A DNA stretch of 11,114 nt from JBAXAB01 sp043718245 (GTDB lineage: Bacteria > Patescibacteriota > Minisyncoccia > Phycocordibacterales > CAIZLB01), in assembly GCA_043718245.1 (NCBI GenBank), contig JAYSWB010000050.1, forward strand, positions 1 to 11,114. The letters run 5' to 3'. A program made the translations under genes and the position numbers. Positions 5,071 to 11,114 of this stretch are shown one piece after another. Numbering within the stretch: the first letter of the stretch is position 1; each line of letters starts with the position of its first letter. The notes under the pieces are model-generated. The model was given only the letters and a program-made list of their open reading frames with translations. It searched no databases and had not been told where the DNA came from.

Positions 5071-6758
5071 CAAAGCCTATGTATGCCATTGGATATGCGA
5101 GAGTAAGTACTCCGAAACAAGCGGTTGAGGGTGAAAGTCTGGAAAGCCAAGCTACAAGTATCAAGAGATTTATTGAAGCGCAGGGATGGCAGACTTTCCC
5201 AGAAGACACAGTTTTCCAGGAACCATTTACCGGTACCACATCAAATAGACCCATTTACAACTCCATAATTGGGATCATAAAGGCCCACCCTGGCAAGATA
5301 AAATACTTTGTTATAAAAGTTATCGATCGTCTGTCTCGAGAGGGAGCATCAGCCTATGAGGGGATGAAAAAGGACTTAATGAGACTAGGTGTTGAGCTTC
5401 GAGATGTGTCTGGAATTATACAGCCTTCCGTTAATACTCTCGGCGAACTTGACGAAGAGTACGAATGGAGCCGAACCAGTCCGAGTCAATTAGGCGAGCT
5501 TGTAGTAGCAGAGAGTTCAAAAAATGAAAGAACCGCCATATTAACTAGACTTATCAGTGCCCAAATAAGACTTACGAGACAAGGTTATAAGGTAGGTAGG
5601 CCAGTAGATGGTTTTATAAACAAACGTGTTTTCGTAGAAGATAAGAAAAAAATTATACAAGTACCAGACCCTGATCGAGCACATTTTTTTATTGAGATGT
5701 TCAAAATGAGGGCGGAAGGTGTGTATTCTGATCAAGAGATAGTAGATAAAGTGAACGCACTTGGTTATAGTTCAAAAACACAAAAGAGGTGGAATAAAAG
5801 CAAGAATAAAGTCGTAGGAAAAGAAGGCGACAAAAAACTAACAATAAAACAATTACAAAGGATCATACCGAGACTTACCTATTGCGGTGTTATTTGTGAG
5901 AAGTGGACAAAGCATCAACCTATCAAAGCACAATACGATGGACTTGTAACAGTTGAATTGTTCAATGCTGCTAATCGTGGCAAGGTGCATGTGGAGATCG
6001 ACGGAATGAGGAACGTCGAGGTTCTCTATAATCACTACCCCGAGAAAAACATACGAAAACGACACAAGTTTAATTTACGATTTCCGTATAAAAATGTGGC
6101 GATGTGTGCTACTTGTCGACGACCACTCCTTGCCAGTCCGTCCCGTAGTAAGTCTGGTAAGCAATATAGCTTTTATCATTGTGCTCGAAATCATAAACGC
6201 TATGCTATTCCACAAACAACACTCGACACGGCTTTCTCTGATTATCTTTCAAAGATAAAGTTTACCGATGAGTTTCTATCTGATTTTGAAAAAGTGCTTA
6301 TCCTAAAATACAGGAAGGAGGAAGGTCATTCTGCAAAACTAACCGCTGTAGCGAATGACAAGGTGGCAGAGCTCGAACATAGAAAAGCAGAGTTGATAGA
6401 GTCCTTCGGTAAAGCCCATACGGACACCATGAGAAGAGAGATCGAAGCGAAGGTAGAGAAACTCGAGGAGGAAATAAACATGGCTAGAAAAGAGAGAAAT
6501 AACCTAGAGGTTAAGGAAGACGACATCCATGAGTTTATTGCCTATGCAAAAACCTTAATGGAACACCCTACAATTATCCTTAAAAACATAGTCAATATGC
6601 GTGAACAGCTAGCACTATACAGCCTCTTCTTCGAAGAGTTTCCGACCTATGAAGAAATTGTTAGTCGAACACCAAAACTAACCTTGGTCTTCAAGGTAAA
6701 TAACGAAATCACTGACTCAAAATCCCATTCTGTGACCCTACAGAGAATCGAACTCTGA
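5067..6758 (+). CDS. Large serine recombinase (site-specific integrase)
   Basis: 563 residues. The N-terminal resolvase catalytic domain (about 5-150) has YARVSTPKQ with nucleophile S14 and R12, EPFTGTTSNRP (52-62), and the active-site DRLSREG (87-93). A Recombinase DNA-binding domain follows (about 165-300; GYKVGRPVDGF, then PRLTYCGVI). Next is a zinc ribbon with C347, C350, C372 and nearby histidines (CATCRRPL, YHCARNH). A charged coiled-coil segment (about 425-475, rich in E/K heptads) and a short C-terminal part complete the standard large serine recombinase layout. Such enzymes integrate and excise phages and islands through a covalent phosphoserine intermediate. The start overlaps the 65-residue gene by 4 bases. 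The 3' end runs 26 bases into the oppositely oriented tRNA-Glu gene, so the last residues TLQRIEL are encoded by antisense tRNA sequence. This is the mark of integration at that tRNA. Confidence 0.92.
   Translation: MTKPMYAIGYARVSTPKQAVEGESLESQATSIKRFIEAQGWQTFPEDTVFQEPFTGTTSNRPIYNSIIGIIKAHPGKIKYFVIKVIDRLSREGASAYEGMKKDLMRLGVELRDVSGIIQPSVNTLGELDEEYEWSRTSPSQLGELVVAESSKNERTAILTRLISAQIRLTRQGYKVGRPVDGFINKRVFVEDKKKIIQVPDPDRAHFFIEMFKMRAEGVYSDQEIVDKVNALGYSSKTQKRWNKSKNKVVGKEGDKKLTIKQLQRIIPRLTYCGVICEKWTKHQPIKAQYDGLVTVELFNAANRGKVHVEIDGMRNVEVLYNHYPEKNIRKRHKFNLRFPYKNVAMCATCRRPLLASPSRSKSGKQYSFYHCARNHKRYAIPQTTLDTAFSDYLSKIKFTDEFLSDFEKVLILKYRKEEGHSAKLTAVANDKVAELEHRKAELIESFGKAHTDTMRREIEAKVEKLEEEINMARKERNNLEVKEDDIHEFIAYAKTLMEHPTIILKNIVNMREQLALYSLFFEEFPTYEEIVSRTPKLTLVFKVNNEITDSKSHSVTLQRIEL
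6733..6758. other. Probable attachment-site overlap: recombinase 3' end within the tRNA-Glu 3' end
   Basis: These 26 bases are both the acceptor and T-arm part of tRNA-Glu (minus strand) and the last codons and TGA of the recombinase (plus strand). Integration at this site would leave the tRNA intact. I searched the window by eye for a second copy of the tRNA 3' end that could mark the other junction and found none, so the far end may lie left of the window or share only a very short core, as is usual for serine recombinases. Confidence 0.45.
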
Positions 6759-6804
6759 TTTAAGCCTTGAGAAGGCTCCGTCCTAACCGTTAGACGATAG
6801 GGCC
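6733..6804 (-). tRNA. tRNA-Glu (anticodon CTC)
   Basis: The minus strand gives a complete 72-base cloverleaf: acceptor GGCCCTA with TAGGGTC (one G-T pair), D stem GTCT/GGAC, anticodon stem GAGCC/GGCTT with loop TTCTCAA (anticodon CTC, reading GAG), a 4-base variable region AAAT, T stem CAGAG/CTCTG with loop TTCGATT, and discriminator A. CCA is not encoded. It lies 40 bases downstream of ftsI on the same strand; no terminator separates them, so it may be transcribed with the division genes. Confidence 0.95.
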
Positions 6805-6844
6805 ATAAACCACAGTGTCGCATATTTTTGCTTAAAAATAAAGC

Positions 6845-8596
6845 TTAATTGCTTTTTGTAGATGTAGAATTCACTACATCCCCTACCCCTCTATCGGGTG
6901 GAATTTGATAATAATTTATCAGATATTTTGTTAATTCAACAAAAGGCTTTGCCAGAGAATCTGAAGCATAGTCAACACCTCGTGGATTTACAGTATAAAG
7001 GAACACGATAAATTTTGGATTGTAAGCTGGTAAAAATCCAATGAAAGAGTGCAAATACTGGTCTTCTTGATAACCTGCGCCTTTAATTGGAATCTGGGCC
7101 GTTCCGGTCTTTGCCGCGACAGAATACCGTGGATTTTTAGCCTTACCTTCAAGAAGCGAGGTGTCGACGTTATTAATTAACATTCTTGTCACTGCCAGAG
7201 CTGTTTCTTCTTTAATTACTCTTGTACCTCTATCTGGTTCTATGTTCTTATCGATACCAATCCTATAATTAATCTGCTTTACAACATGAGGGGTCACCAA
7301 GTACCCGCCATTGGCAATGGAAGCCTCGGCACGAATAGTTTCAATCGGACTAACGGCAATACCCTGTCCAAATGCTGCTGTCACGAACTCCACATCATTA
7401 TTGCGCTTCAAAGTATCAATCAAACCTGATGCTTCATTCGGCAAATCTATTCCTGTTTTTTCACCCAAACCAAATGATTCAAAGTATTTTTTAAGCACCG
7501 CATTCCCAACCTGTTGCTCAATAAAAACAAATCCTGTGTTTAAAGACTTTGCCATTGCATACATAAGCGTGATAGTGCCTCTACCTTTTTTGTCAAAATT
7601 TGAAATCGTCCTATCATTTATCTTTATTGAACCTTTATCATTATAAGTAGTACTTGCAGTTACTTTTCCTACATCTATTCCGGTTGCCATTGTCAAAGGC
7701 TTTATAATTGAACCCATTTCGTAAACAGATTCTACAAGGTCATTCCTTAAGGTCCCTAGATCCGAAACAGCTCCTAGATTATTGGGATCAAATGAAGGAG
7801 TCTTTCCCATGGCATAAATCTGCCCATTCATCGGGTTCATTATAATACCTCCAGTCAATTGAGATCCATATTGTTTTTGAATTGCAACCAACAAATCTTC
7901 TAAATATTTTTGTGTATCTGGCTCAATCGTCGTCACAATATCCCCTTCCATTTTTTCTCCTTCAACTGCTCCTTTTATATTAGAAAAAATTTCTGCAAAA
8001 AAGTTTACATACAGATTTTCTCCCCCTCGTTTTAACGTATCTTCATAATATCTTTCAAGTCCATATCTTCCTGCATATTCATCCCCCTTGAAACCCATAA
8101 ACCCGAGAACGTTCGATGCTAGTTCTCCGCCAGGGTAATAGCGCCACTTTTCCTTATATATAGAAATACCCGGAATTTTTAAGTCAGTAATCTTCTTACC
8201 TGTATCTTCATCAATATGCTTGGCGATTTCTTCATATGTATCGTTCTGCTTATTTGCTCTCATTGTAAAGTCCTGCTCATCTATTTCTAAAATTGCAGAT
8301 AACTTTTTAAAAACTTCAGCAATACCCTCTGCATTAGACTTCTGCAAAATTTTAGGATTAATAGCTACATTAAACCCTGTTTTCAACGTGGCAGCTGATA
8401 TAAGATTGCCGTCTTTTGTACTAAAATATATTGTCCCTCGATTAAAAACAGTCCCAGAGGAGCGTTGGTACTGACGATCGGCGCGATCAGCAAAATCATC
8501 ATAGTGCACGATCTGTACAGAATATAATTTAACCACGAGCATTAGCACAATAGCCAAGATGAAAAATGAAATGATTCGGATGCGTTTTTGGAGCAT
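6845..8596 (-). CDS. ftsI: Class B penicillin-binding protein, septal transpeptidase FtsI/PBP3-like
   Basis: From the ATG at 8596 the protein has 583 residues; a TTG two codons earlier (8602) would give 585, and the numbers below use that longer form. It crosslinks peptidoglycan at the septum. One N-terminal membrane anchor (about 9-30) is followed by a periplasmic dimerisation domain with the RGTI motif (55-58), then the transpeptidase domain. That domain has catalytic SIIK (298-301), SLN (353-355) and KTGTAQ (498-503), with GIDLPNEASG (384-393) and FGQG (411-414) also typical. All catalytic motifs are intact. Its usual dcw neighbour is ftsL; here a toxin-antitoxin pair lies between. The antitoxin stop is only 11-17 bases upstream, so read-through from that operon is likely. 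A TATAAT lies at 8611-8606. No Shine-Dalgarno site is visible. Confidence 0.93.
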   Translation of the reverse strand: MLQKRIRIISFFILAIVLMLVVKLYSVQIVHYDDFADRADRQYQRSSGTVFNRGTIYFSTKDGNLISAATLKTGFNVAINPKILQKSNAEGIAEVFKKLSAILEIDEQDFTMRANKQNDTYEEIAKHIDEDTGKKITDLKIPGISIYKEKWRYYPGGELASNVLGFMGFKGDEYAGRYGLERYYEDTLKRGGENLYVNFFAEIFSNIKGAVEGEKMEGDIVTTIEPDTQKYLEDLLVAIQKQYGSQLTGGIIMNPMNGQIYAMGKTPSFDPNNLGAVSDLGTLRNDLVESVYEMGSIIKPLTMATGIDVGKVTASTTYNDKGSIKINDRTISNFDKKGRGTITLMYAMAKSLNTGFVFIEQQVGNAVLKKYFESFGLGEKTGIDLPNEASGLIDTLKRNNDVEFVTAAFGQGIAVSPIETIRAEASIANGGYLVTPHVVKQINYRIGIDKNIEPDRGTRVIKEETALAVTRMLINNVDTSLLEGKAKNPRYSVAAKTGTAQIPIKGAGYQEDQYLHSFIGFLPAYNPKFIVFLYTVNPRGVDYASDSLAKPFVELTKYLINYYQIPPDRGVGDVVNSTSTKSN

Positions 8597-8605
8597 GTAC
8601 AAGCT

Positions 8606-8611
8606 ATTATA
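8606..8611 (-). promoter_or_regulatory. TATAAT box immediately before ftsI
   Basis: The minus strand reads TATAAT at 8611-8606, ten bases before the ftsI ATG (8596) and inside the short antitoxin-ftsI spacer. Transcription would start at about 8600, giving a nearly leaderless ftsI mRNA. No good -35 box is found 16-18 bases upstream (TTAGAG at best), so this may be a chance A/T match. Confidence 0.3.
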
Positions 8612-8613
8612 AC

Positions 8614-8907
8614 CTATACAAATCGAATCTCTAATCTTTTGTTAAATGTTTCGGCAATTTTTCCTAGTGTAGCAATACTGACATTTTCACTCCCACTCTC
8701 AATCCGCGCAATATTGCTCTGGGTCATGTTTAGTTTTTTAGCCAAAGCCTGTTGGGAAAGACCTGATTTTTTTCGAAGAAGTAAAATCGCATAGGCAGTT
8801 TCAAGTTGCTTGCCGTACATATCGTAGAGGCGCTTGTTTTCGGGGTTTTTGAGCCAGATCTTATTTTCTTCGTCAAAACTAGTCGCTTTTATTGTTTTTT
8901 TATTCAT
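8614..8907 (-). CDS. higA: XRE-family antitoxin (HigA-like)
   Basis: 97 residues with a C-terminal helix-turn-helix of the Cro/C1 (XRE) type at about 40-92: LRKKSGLSQQALAKKLNMTQ, then SNIARIESGSENVSIATLGKIAE. The start overlaps the toxin gene end by 8 bases, the usual toxin-first HigBA coupling. It should neutralise the adjacent RelE/HigB-type toxin and repress the shared promoter, probably at the palindrome 9270-9289. The N-terminal 35 residues are polar and may contact the toxin, as in related antitoxins. Confidence 0.85.
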   Translation of the reverse strand: MNKKTIKATSFDEENKIWLKNPENKRLYDMYGKQLETAYAILLLRKKSGLSQQALAKKLNMTQSNIARIESGSENVSIATLGKIAETFNKRLEIRFV

Positions 8908-9262
8908 AATTTTGAGGGTTATTTAATGTGTCGTAATAAGCAGATAAGGCTTTTTGTATTTCTCGGAGTGGAGTCTTATCTGTTTTTTTAAGGAAAGCTG
9001 AGAGAAGGATGATTTTCCTATTGATAAATCCAAAGTAAAATATTCGGTGCTGATTATGTCCGAAACTTACCCTCAATTCCCTTATTTTACCAACGATGTG
9101 CTTTGAATACGGTTCTTCAAGATATCCATTAGATCTTTCTAAGACATCAATGTACTTTCTCACTTTCGCCTGATTTTTACTATCCAAATTTAATAGATAT
9201 TCTTTAACAGGCTCACGACCATTTTTGCTATTTTTGTAGTATTTGATTTCGTATTTGTCCAT
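8900..9262 (-). CDS. higB: HigB/RelE-type toxin (Gp49-like)
   Basis: 120 residues of the RelE superfamily, phage-derived Gp49-like/HigB (DUF891) branch. Hallmarks are KIRELRVSFGHNQHRIFYF (59-77), with the basic residues R61, R64 and R73, and LLSAFLKKTDKTPLREIQKA (86-105), the conserved C-terminal signature. Such toxins cleave mRNA in the ribosome; activity here is inferred. All family features are present, so it looks intact. It has an excellent promoter with the -10 box only 4 bases before the ATG, which implies a leaderless or nearly leaderless mRNA. It lies between ftsL and ftsI, an unusual place for a toxin-antitoxin module. Confidence 0.88.
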   Translation of the reverse strand: MDKYEIKYYKNSKNGREPVKEYLLNLDSKNQAKVRKYIDVLERSNGYLEEPYSKHIVGKIRELRVSFGHNQHRIFYFGFINRKIILLSAFLKKTDKTPLREIQKALSAYYDTLNNPQNYE

Positions 9263-9266
9263 TGGA

Positions 9267-9294
9267 ATTATATATCCTATAAGATATATGTCAA
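9267..9294 (-). promoter_or_regulatory. Consensus promoter with palindromic operator for the toxin-antitoxin operon
   Basis: On the minus strand TTGACA (9294-9289) and TATAAT (9272-9267) are separated by 16 bases, both boxes perfect. The spacer region holds an inverted repeat ATATATC (9270-9276) / GATATAT (9283-9289) with a 6-base centre, so a dimeric repressor bound there would cover both boxes. The HigB ATG begins 5 bases after the -10 box, leaving no room for a ribosome binding site. Autoregulation by the XRE antitoxin is inferred from known HigBA systems. Confidence 0.7.
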
Positions 9295-9302
9295 ATTAAA
9301 AA

Positions 9303-9324
9303 TAATCCCCATTGTAGATATGGG
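9303..9324 (-). terminator. Weak terminator-like hairpin after ftsL
   Basis: On the minus strand CCCAT (9324-9320) pairs with ATGGG (9312-9308) over a 7-base loop, followed by GATTATTTTT. The stem is only 5 bp and the T-run is delayed and interrupted, so termination would be partial. It lies about 40 bases past the ftsL stop and just before the toxin-antitoxin promoter. Confidence 0.35.
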
Positions 9325-9365
9325 AGATTAAATTTATATAAAGAAAGTATGAAGTTTTATACAAC

Positions 9366-9683
9366 CTACCGCATCGCCACAGTTTTTAAAATCTCCTTTG
9401 TCACAAATGACACCCTAGCAGGTTCTGCAAAGCCTAGTGCTCTCGCACTTTCCATAGTAATCGAACCCTTTGACTTAATATATTCAAATTCCTTCTCACC
9501 CAATTGTGAGTTCATTGCCACAATTTCATCCTGCATTTTTTCACGGGCAGCCACATTCCAAATAGTCTTGTTTATGAAATACATATATGTAAATCCGAGC
9601 GCAATAACGACAGCAAGCATAGTCCAAAAAAGGCTTTTTGAAATTTTTTCTATTTTTTTAATTGCTAGTACTGCTTGGGTCAT
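9366..9683 (-). CDS. ftsL: FtsL-like cell division protein
   Basis: 105 residues: a short basic cytoplasmic part, one membrane segment (about 18-37), then an extracytoplasmic helical region (about 45-72) and a tail ESARALGFAEPARVSFV (78-94) like the end of FtsL/DivIC-type proteins. FtsL sequence is poorly conserved, so the call rests on size, bitopic topology and position directly after rsmH. In the divisome it should pair with a DivIC/FtsB partner and activate FtsWI. Ten bases separate it from the rsmH stop, so they are one operon. Confidence 0.75.
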   Translation of the reverse strand: MTQAVLAIKKIEKISKSLFWTMLAVVIALGFTYMYFINKTIWNVAAREKMQDEIVAMNSQLGEKEFEYIKSKGSITMESARALGFAEPARVSFVTKEILKTVAMR

Positions 9684-9693
9684 TTTATTGTTG

Positions 9694-10638
9694 TTAATTT
9701 TTTTGAATAATTCTTAATTTTGCGCTTCTTGATCTCGGGTTATCTTTCATTTCTTCTTCGTCTGGAACAATTGGCTTTTTTGTAAGTGATTTTGCGATTC
9801 CCTCTTCCTCTAACTTTTTAAAATATTGTTTGACTATCCTGTCTTCTAAACTGTGATACGAGATGACTGCAAGGCGCCCATTCGTTTTAAGTAACTGAAT
9901 TGCCCCTTCTAGGCCTTGCGACAATGTCGTCAGCTCGTCGTTCACCGCCATCCTCAGAGCCTGGAAAGTCTTTGTGGCTGGATGGATGCGTCCGAAGCGA
10001 AGCATTGAGGGGTAAGTACTGCGGATTAGGTCTGCTAACTGTTTTGCTGTCTCAATTGGCTTGACCTCTCTGCTCTCTATTATCCTTCTTGCGACTCTGC
10101 CTGAAAACTTTTCCTCGCCGTAGCTTTTGATGATTGTTTCTATCTGTTCGACTGACCAAAGGTTTACTATGTCGCGAGCGTTGAAATTGTATTTCTCCTT
10201 CGCTCCAAAAGTCATTTCGAGCGGATCGTCACTTTTGAACGAAAACCCTCGTCCCCCTTCTTCCAATTCATACGAGCTAAGTCCGAGGTCAAAGAGAATT
10301 GAGTCGACCGACGAGCCAGCTGTGACTTTTTCCAAGACTTCTCGAACCACGTCGGTAATGTTACTGAAGTTGTCTTGGCAATAATATATTTTGAATTGTT
10401 TTTTTGATGCATGTTTTTCTAAATTATTTTTTGCACGTTTCAACGCTTCCGGGTCAAGATCGATTCCAATAATTGTGACGTCACCTTTTGTCCGTTTTAA
10501 AACCTCCTCACTGTGACCTCCATCTCCAAGATTGCAATCAACAAAGATTGAACCTTCTTTCATGGCTAATTCATCTATCACTTGTTTTAAAAGTACGGGT
10601 GTATGTCGCATAGGTGATTTTGTAAAATCATGTCGCAC
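9694..10638 (-). CDS. rsmH: 16S rRNA (cytosine-N4)-methyltransferase RsmH (MraW)
   Basis: 314 residues, normal for the family. It methylates N4 of C1402 in 16S rRNA using S-adenosylmethionine. Conserved segments appear in order: HTPVLL (12-17), the SAM-binding FVDCNLGDGGHS (32-43), GIDLDPEAL (58-66), FDLGLSSYELEEGGRGFSF, HPATKTFQALRMAVNDEL and YHSLEDRIVKQYF. The start is uncertain: the ATG at 10638 gives MRHDFTKSP before MRHTPVLL, while the ATG at 10611 begins MRHTPVLL, which is nearer to the common N-terminus. A palindrome GATTTT-GT-AAAATC (10616-10629) lies between the two starts. It is 23 bases downstream of mraZ, as usual in the dcw cluster. Confidence 0.96.
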   Translation of the reverse strand: MRHDFTKSPMRHTPVLLKQVIDELAMKEGSIFVDCNLGDGGHSEEVLKRTKGDVTIIGIDLDPEALKRAKNNLEKHASKKQFKIYYCQDNFSNITDVVREVLEKVTAGSSVDSILFDLGLSSYELEEGGRGFSFKSDDPLEMTFGAKEKYNFNARDIVNLWSVEQIETIIKSYGEEKFSGRVARRIIESREVKPIETAKQLADLIRSTYPSMLRFGRIHPATKTFQALRMAVNDELTTLSQGLEGAIQLLKTNGRLAVISYHSLEDRIVKQYFKKLEEEGIAKSLTKKPIVPDEEEMKDNPRSRSAKLRIIQKN

Positions 10639-10661
10639 GATATGTCTCGATTGGAGTGCGA

Positions 10662-11096
10662 CTAGATCACACCGATCTCTCCCAATTTTTGAGCCAAGTG
10701 ATCGGCCTGCTTAAGAACTTTAGATTTGTAATCTTTCCAACGCCCTTCGTCCCAAATTTCTATTCGGCTGTGAACTCCTGCGAAAACTACTTTACTATCG
10801 ATACCTGCGTATTGGCGAAGAAAATCTGGAATCAAGATTCGGCCAATTGCATCAATTTCGATTTCGACAGCTCCGGCAAGCATGATGCGATTAAAACCTC
10901 GCGTGTCTGCCTGCCCCATAGAAAGGGCGCCAAGCTTATCGGAAATCTTATTCCACTCCTTTAACGGAAACATGAATAAACAGTTATCAAGACCGTGAGT
11001 CACTACAACTTTCTTGCCAATCTCTTTGCGGAATTTTGATGGCATTGAGATTCTCTTTTTTTCATCTTGTGAGTGTGTATATTCGCCGATCAACAT
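10662..11096 (-). CDS. mraZ: Transcriptional regulator MraZ
   Basis: 144 residues with two AbrB-like halves, each with its D-x-K/x-GR-type motif: DEKKRISMP (11-19) and DAIGRILIP (82-90). The start MLIGEYTHSQD is typical. MraZ is the DNA-binding repressor or modulator of the dcw operon and is normally its first gene, which fits here. Its binding repeats would lie upstream of 11096; only 18 bases of that region are in the window, and they are A/T-rich with no recognisable box. Confidence 0.95.
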   Translation of the reverse strand: MLIGEYTHSQDEKKRISMPSKFRKEIGKKVVVTHGLDNCLFMFPLKEWNKISDKLGALSMGQADTRGFNRIMLAGAVEIEIDAIGRILIPDFLRQYAGIDSKVVFAGVHSRIEIWDEGRWKDYKSKVLKQADHLAQKLGEIGVI

Positions 11097-11114
11097 ATGA
11101 AGTTTTTATAAAGA

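Noticed and set aside
6823..6840. TATTTTT/AAAAATA inverted repeat between ftsI and tRNA-Glu
   Set aside because: An A/T-only stem without a T-run after it on the minus strand; expected by chance in an AT-rich spacer, so not called a terminator.
1..11114. CRISPR array or other regularly spaced repeats
   Set aside because: No set of repeats of 20 or more bases with regular spacing was seen; the only spaced direct repeat is the pair at 130 and 210.

Overview
The window looks like a chromosomal segment of a Patescibacteria/CPR-type bacterium (inferred from gene style: a compact low-GC division cluster with very short spacers, few Shine-Dalgarno sites, an FtsL-like protein and a short class B PBP). 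It divides into a conserved housekeeping block on the right (about 6733-11114) and an accessory block on the left (about 1-6758).

Right block, all on the minus strand and read right to left: mraZ, rsmH (mraW), an ftsL-like gene, a HigB/HigA-type toxin-antitoxin pair, ftsI (transpeptidase PBP) and tRNA-Glu(CTC). This is the start of a dcw (division and cell wall) cluster. The toxin-antitoxin pair sits between ftsL and ftsI and brings its own near-consensus promoter, whose spacer holds a palindrome. A weak terminator-like hairpin follows ftsL, so ftsI may now depend on the toxin-antitoxin promoter or on a -10-like box just in front of it.

The boundary of the blocks is the 3' end of tRNA-Glu. 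A large serine recombinase gene (plus strand) runs into the tRNA gene from the opposite side, and its last seven codons are antisense tRNA sequence. This is the arrangement expected of an element integrated at a tRNA 3' end. The recombinase is translationally coupled (ATGA overlap) to an unrecognised 65-residue protein.

Left block, from right to left: a control region at about 4550-4872 between the recombinase operon and a minus-strand DUF805 membrane protein gene; a second small membrane protein; a phage terminase small subunit-like HTH protein (plus strand); an AAA/ABC-type ATPase plus TOPRIM protein (OLD-nuclease-like, probably defence) broken by one in-frame TAA; a relatively GC-rich L-asparaginase gene; and the 3' end of an IS3/IS481-type transposase at the left edge.

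The most striking object is at 4551-4687 on the minus strand, in the leader of the DUF805 gene. Two perfect or near-perfect 11-bp helices interlock as a pseudoknot, with three flanking or embedded hairpins, all closed by GNRA tetraloops, ending in a U-tract 12 nt before the DUF805 start codon. This is a strong candidate for a structured cis-regulatory RNA (riboswitch-like) or a small structured ncRNA.
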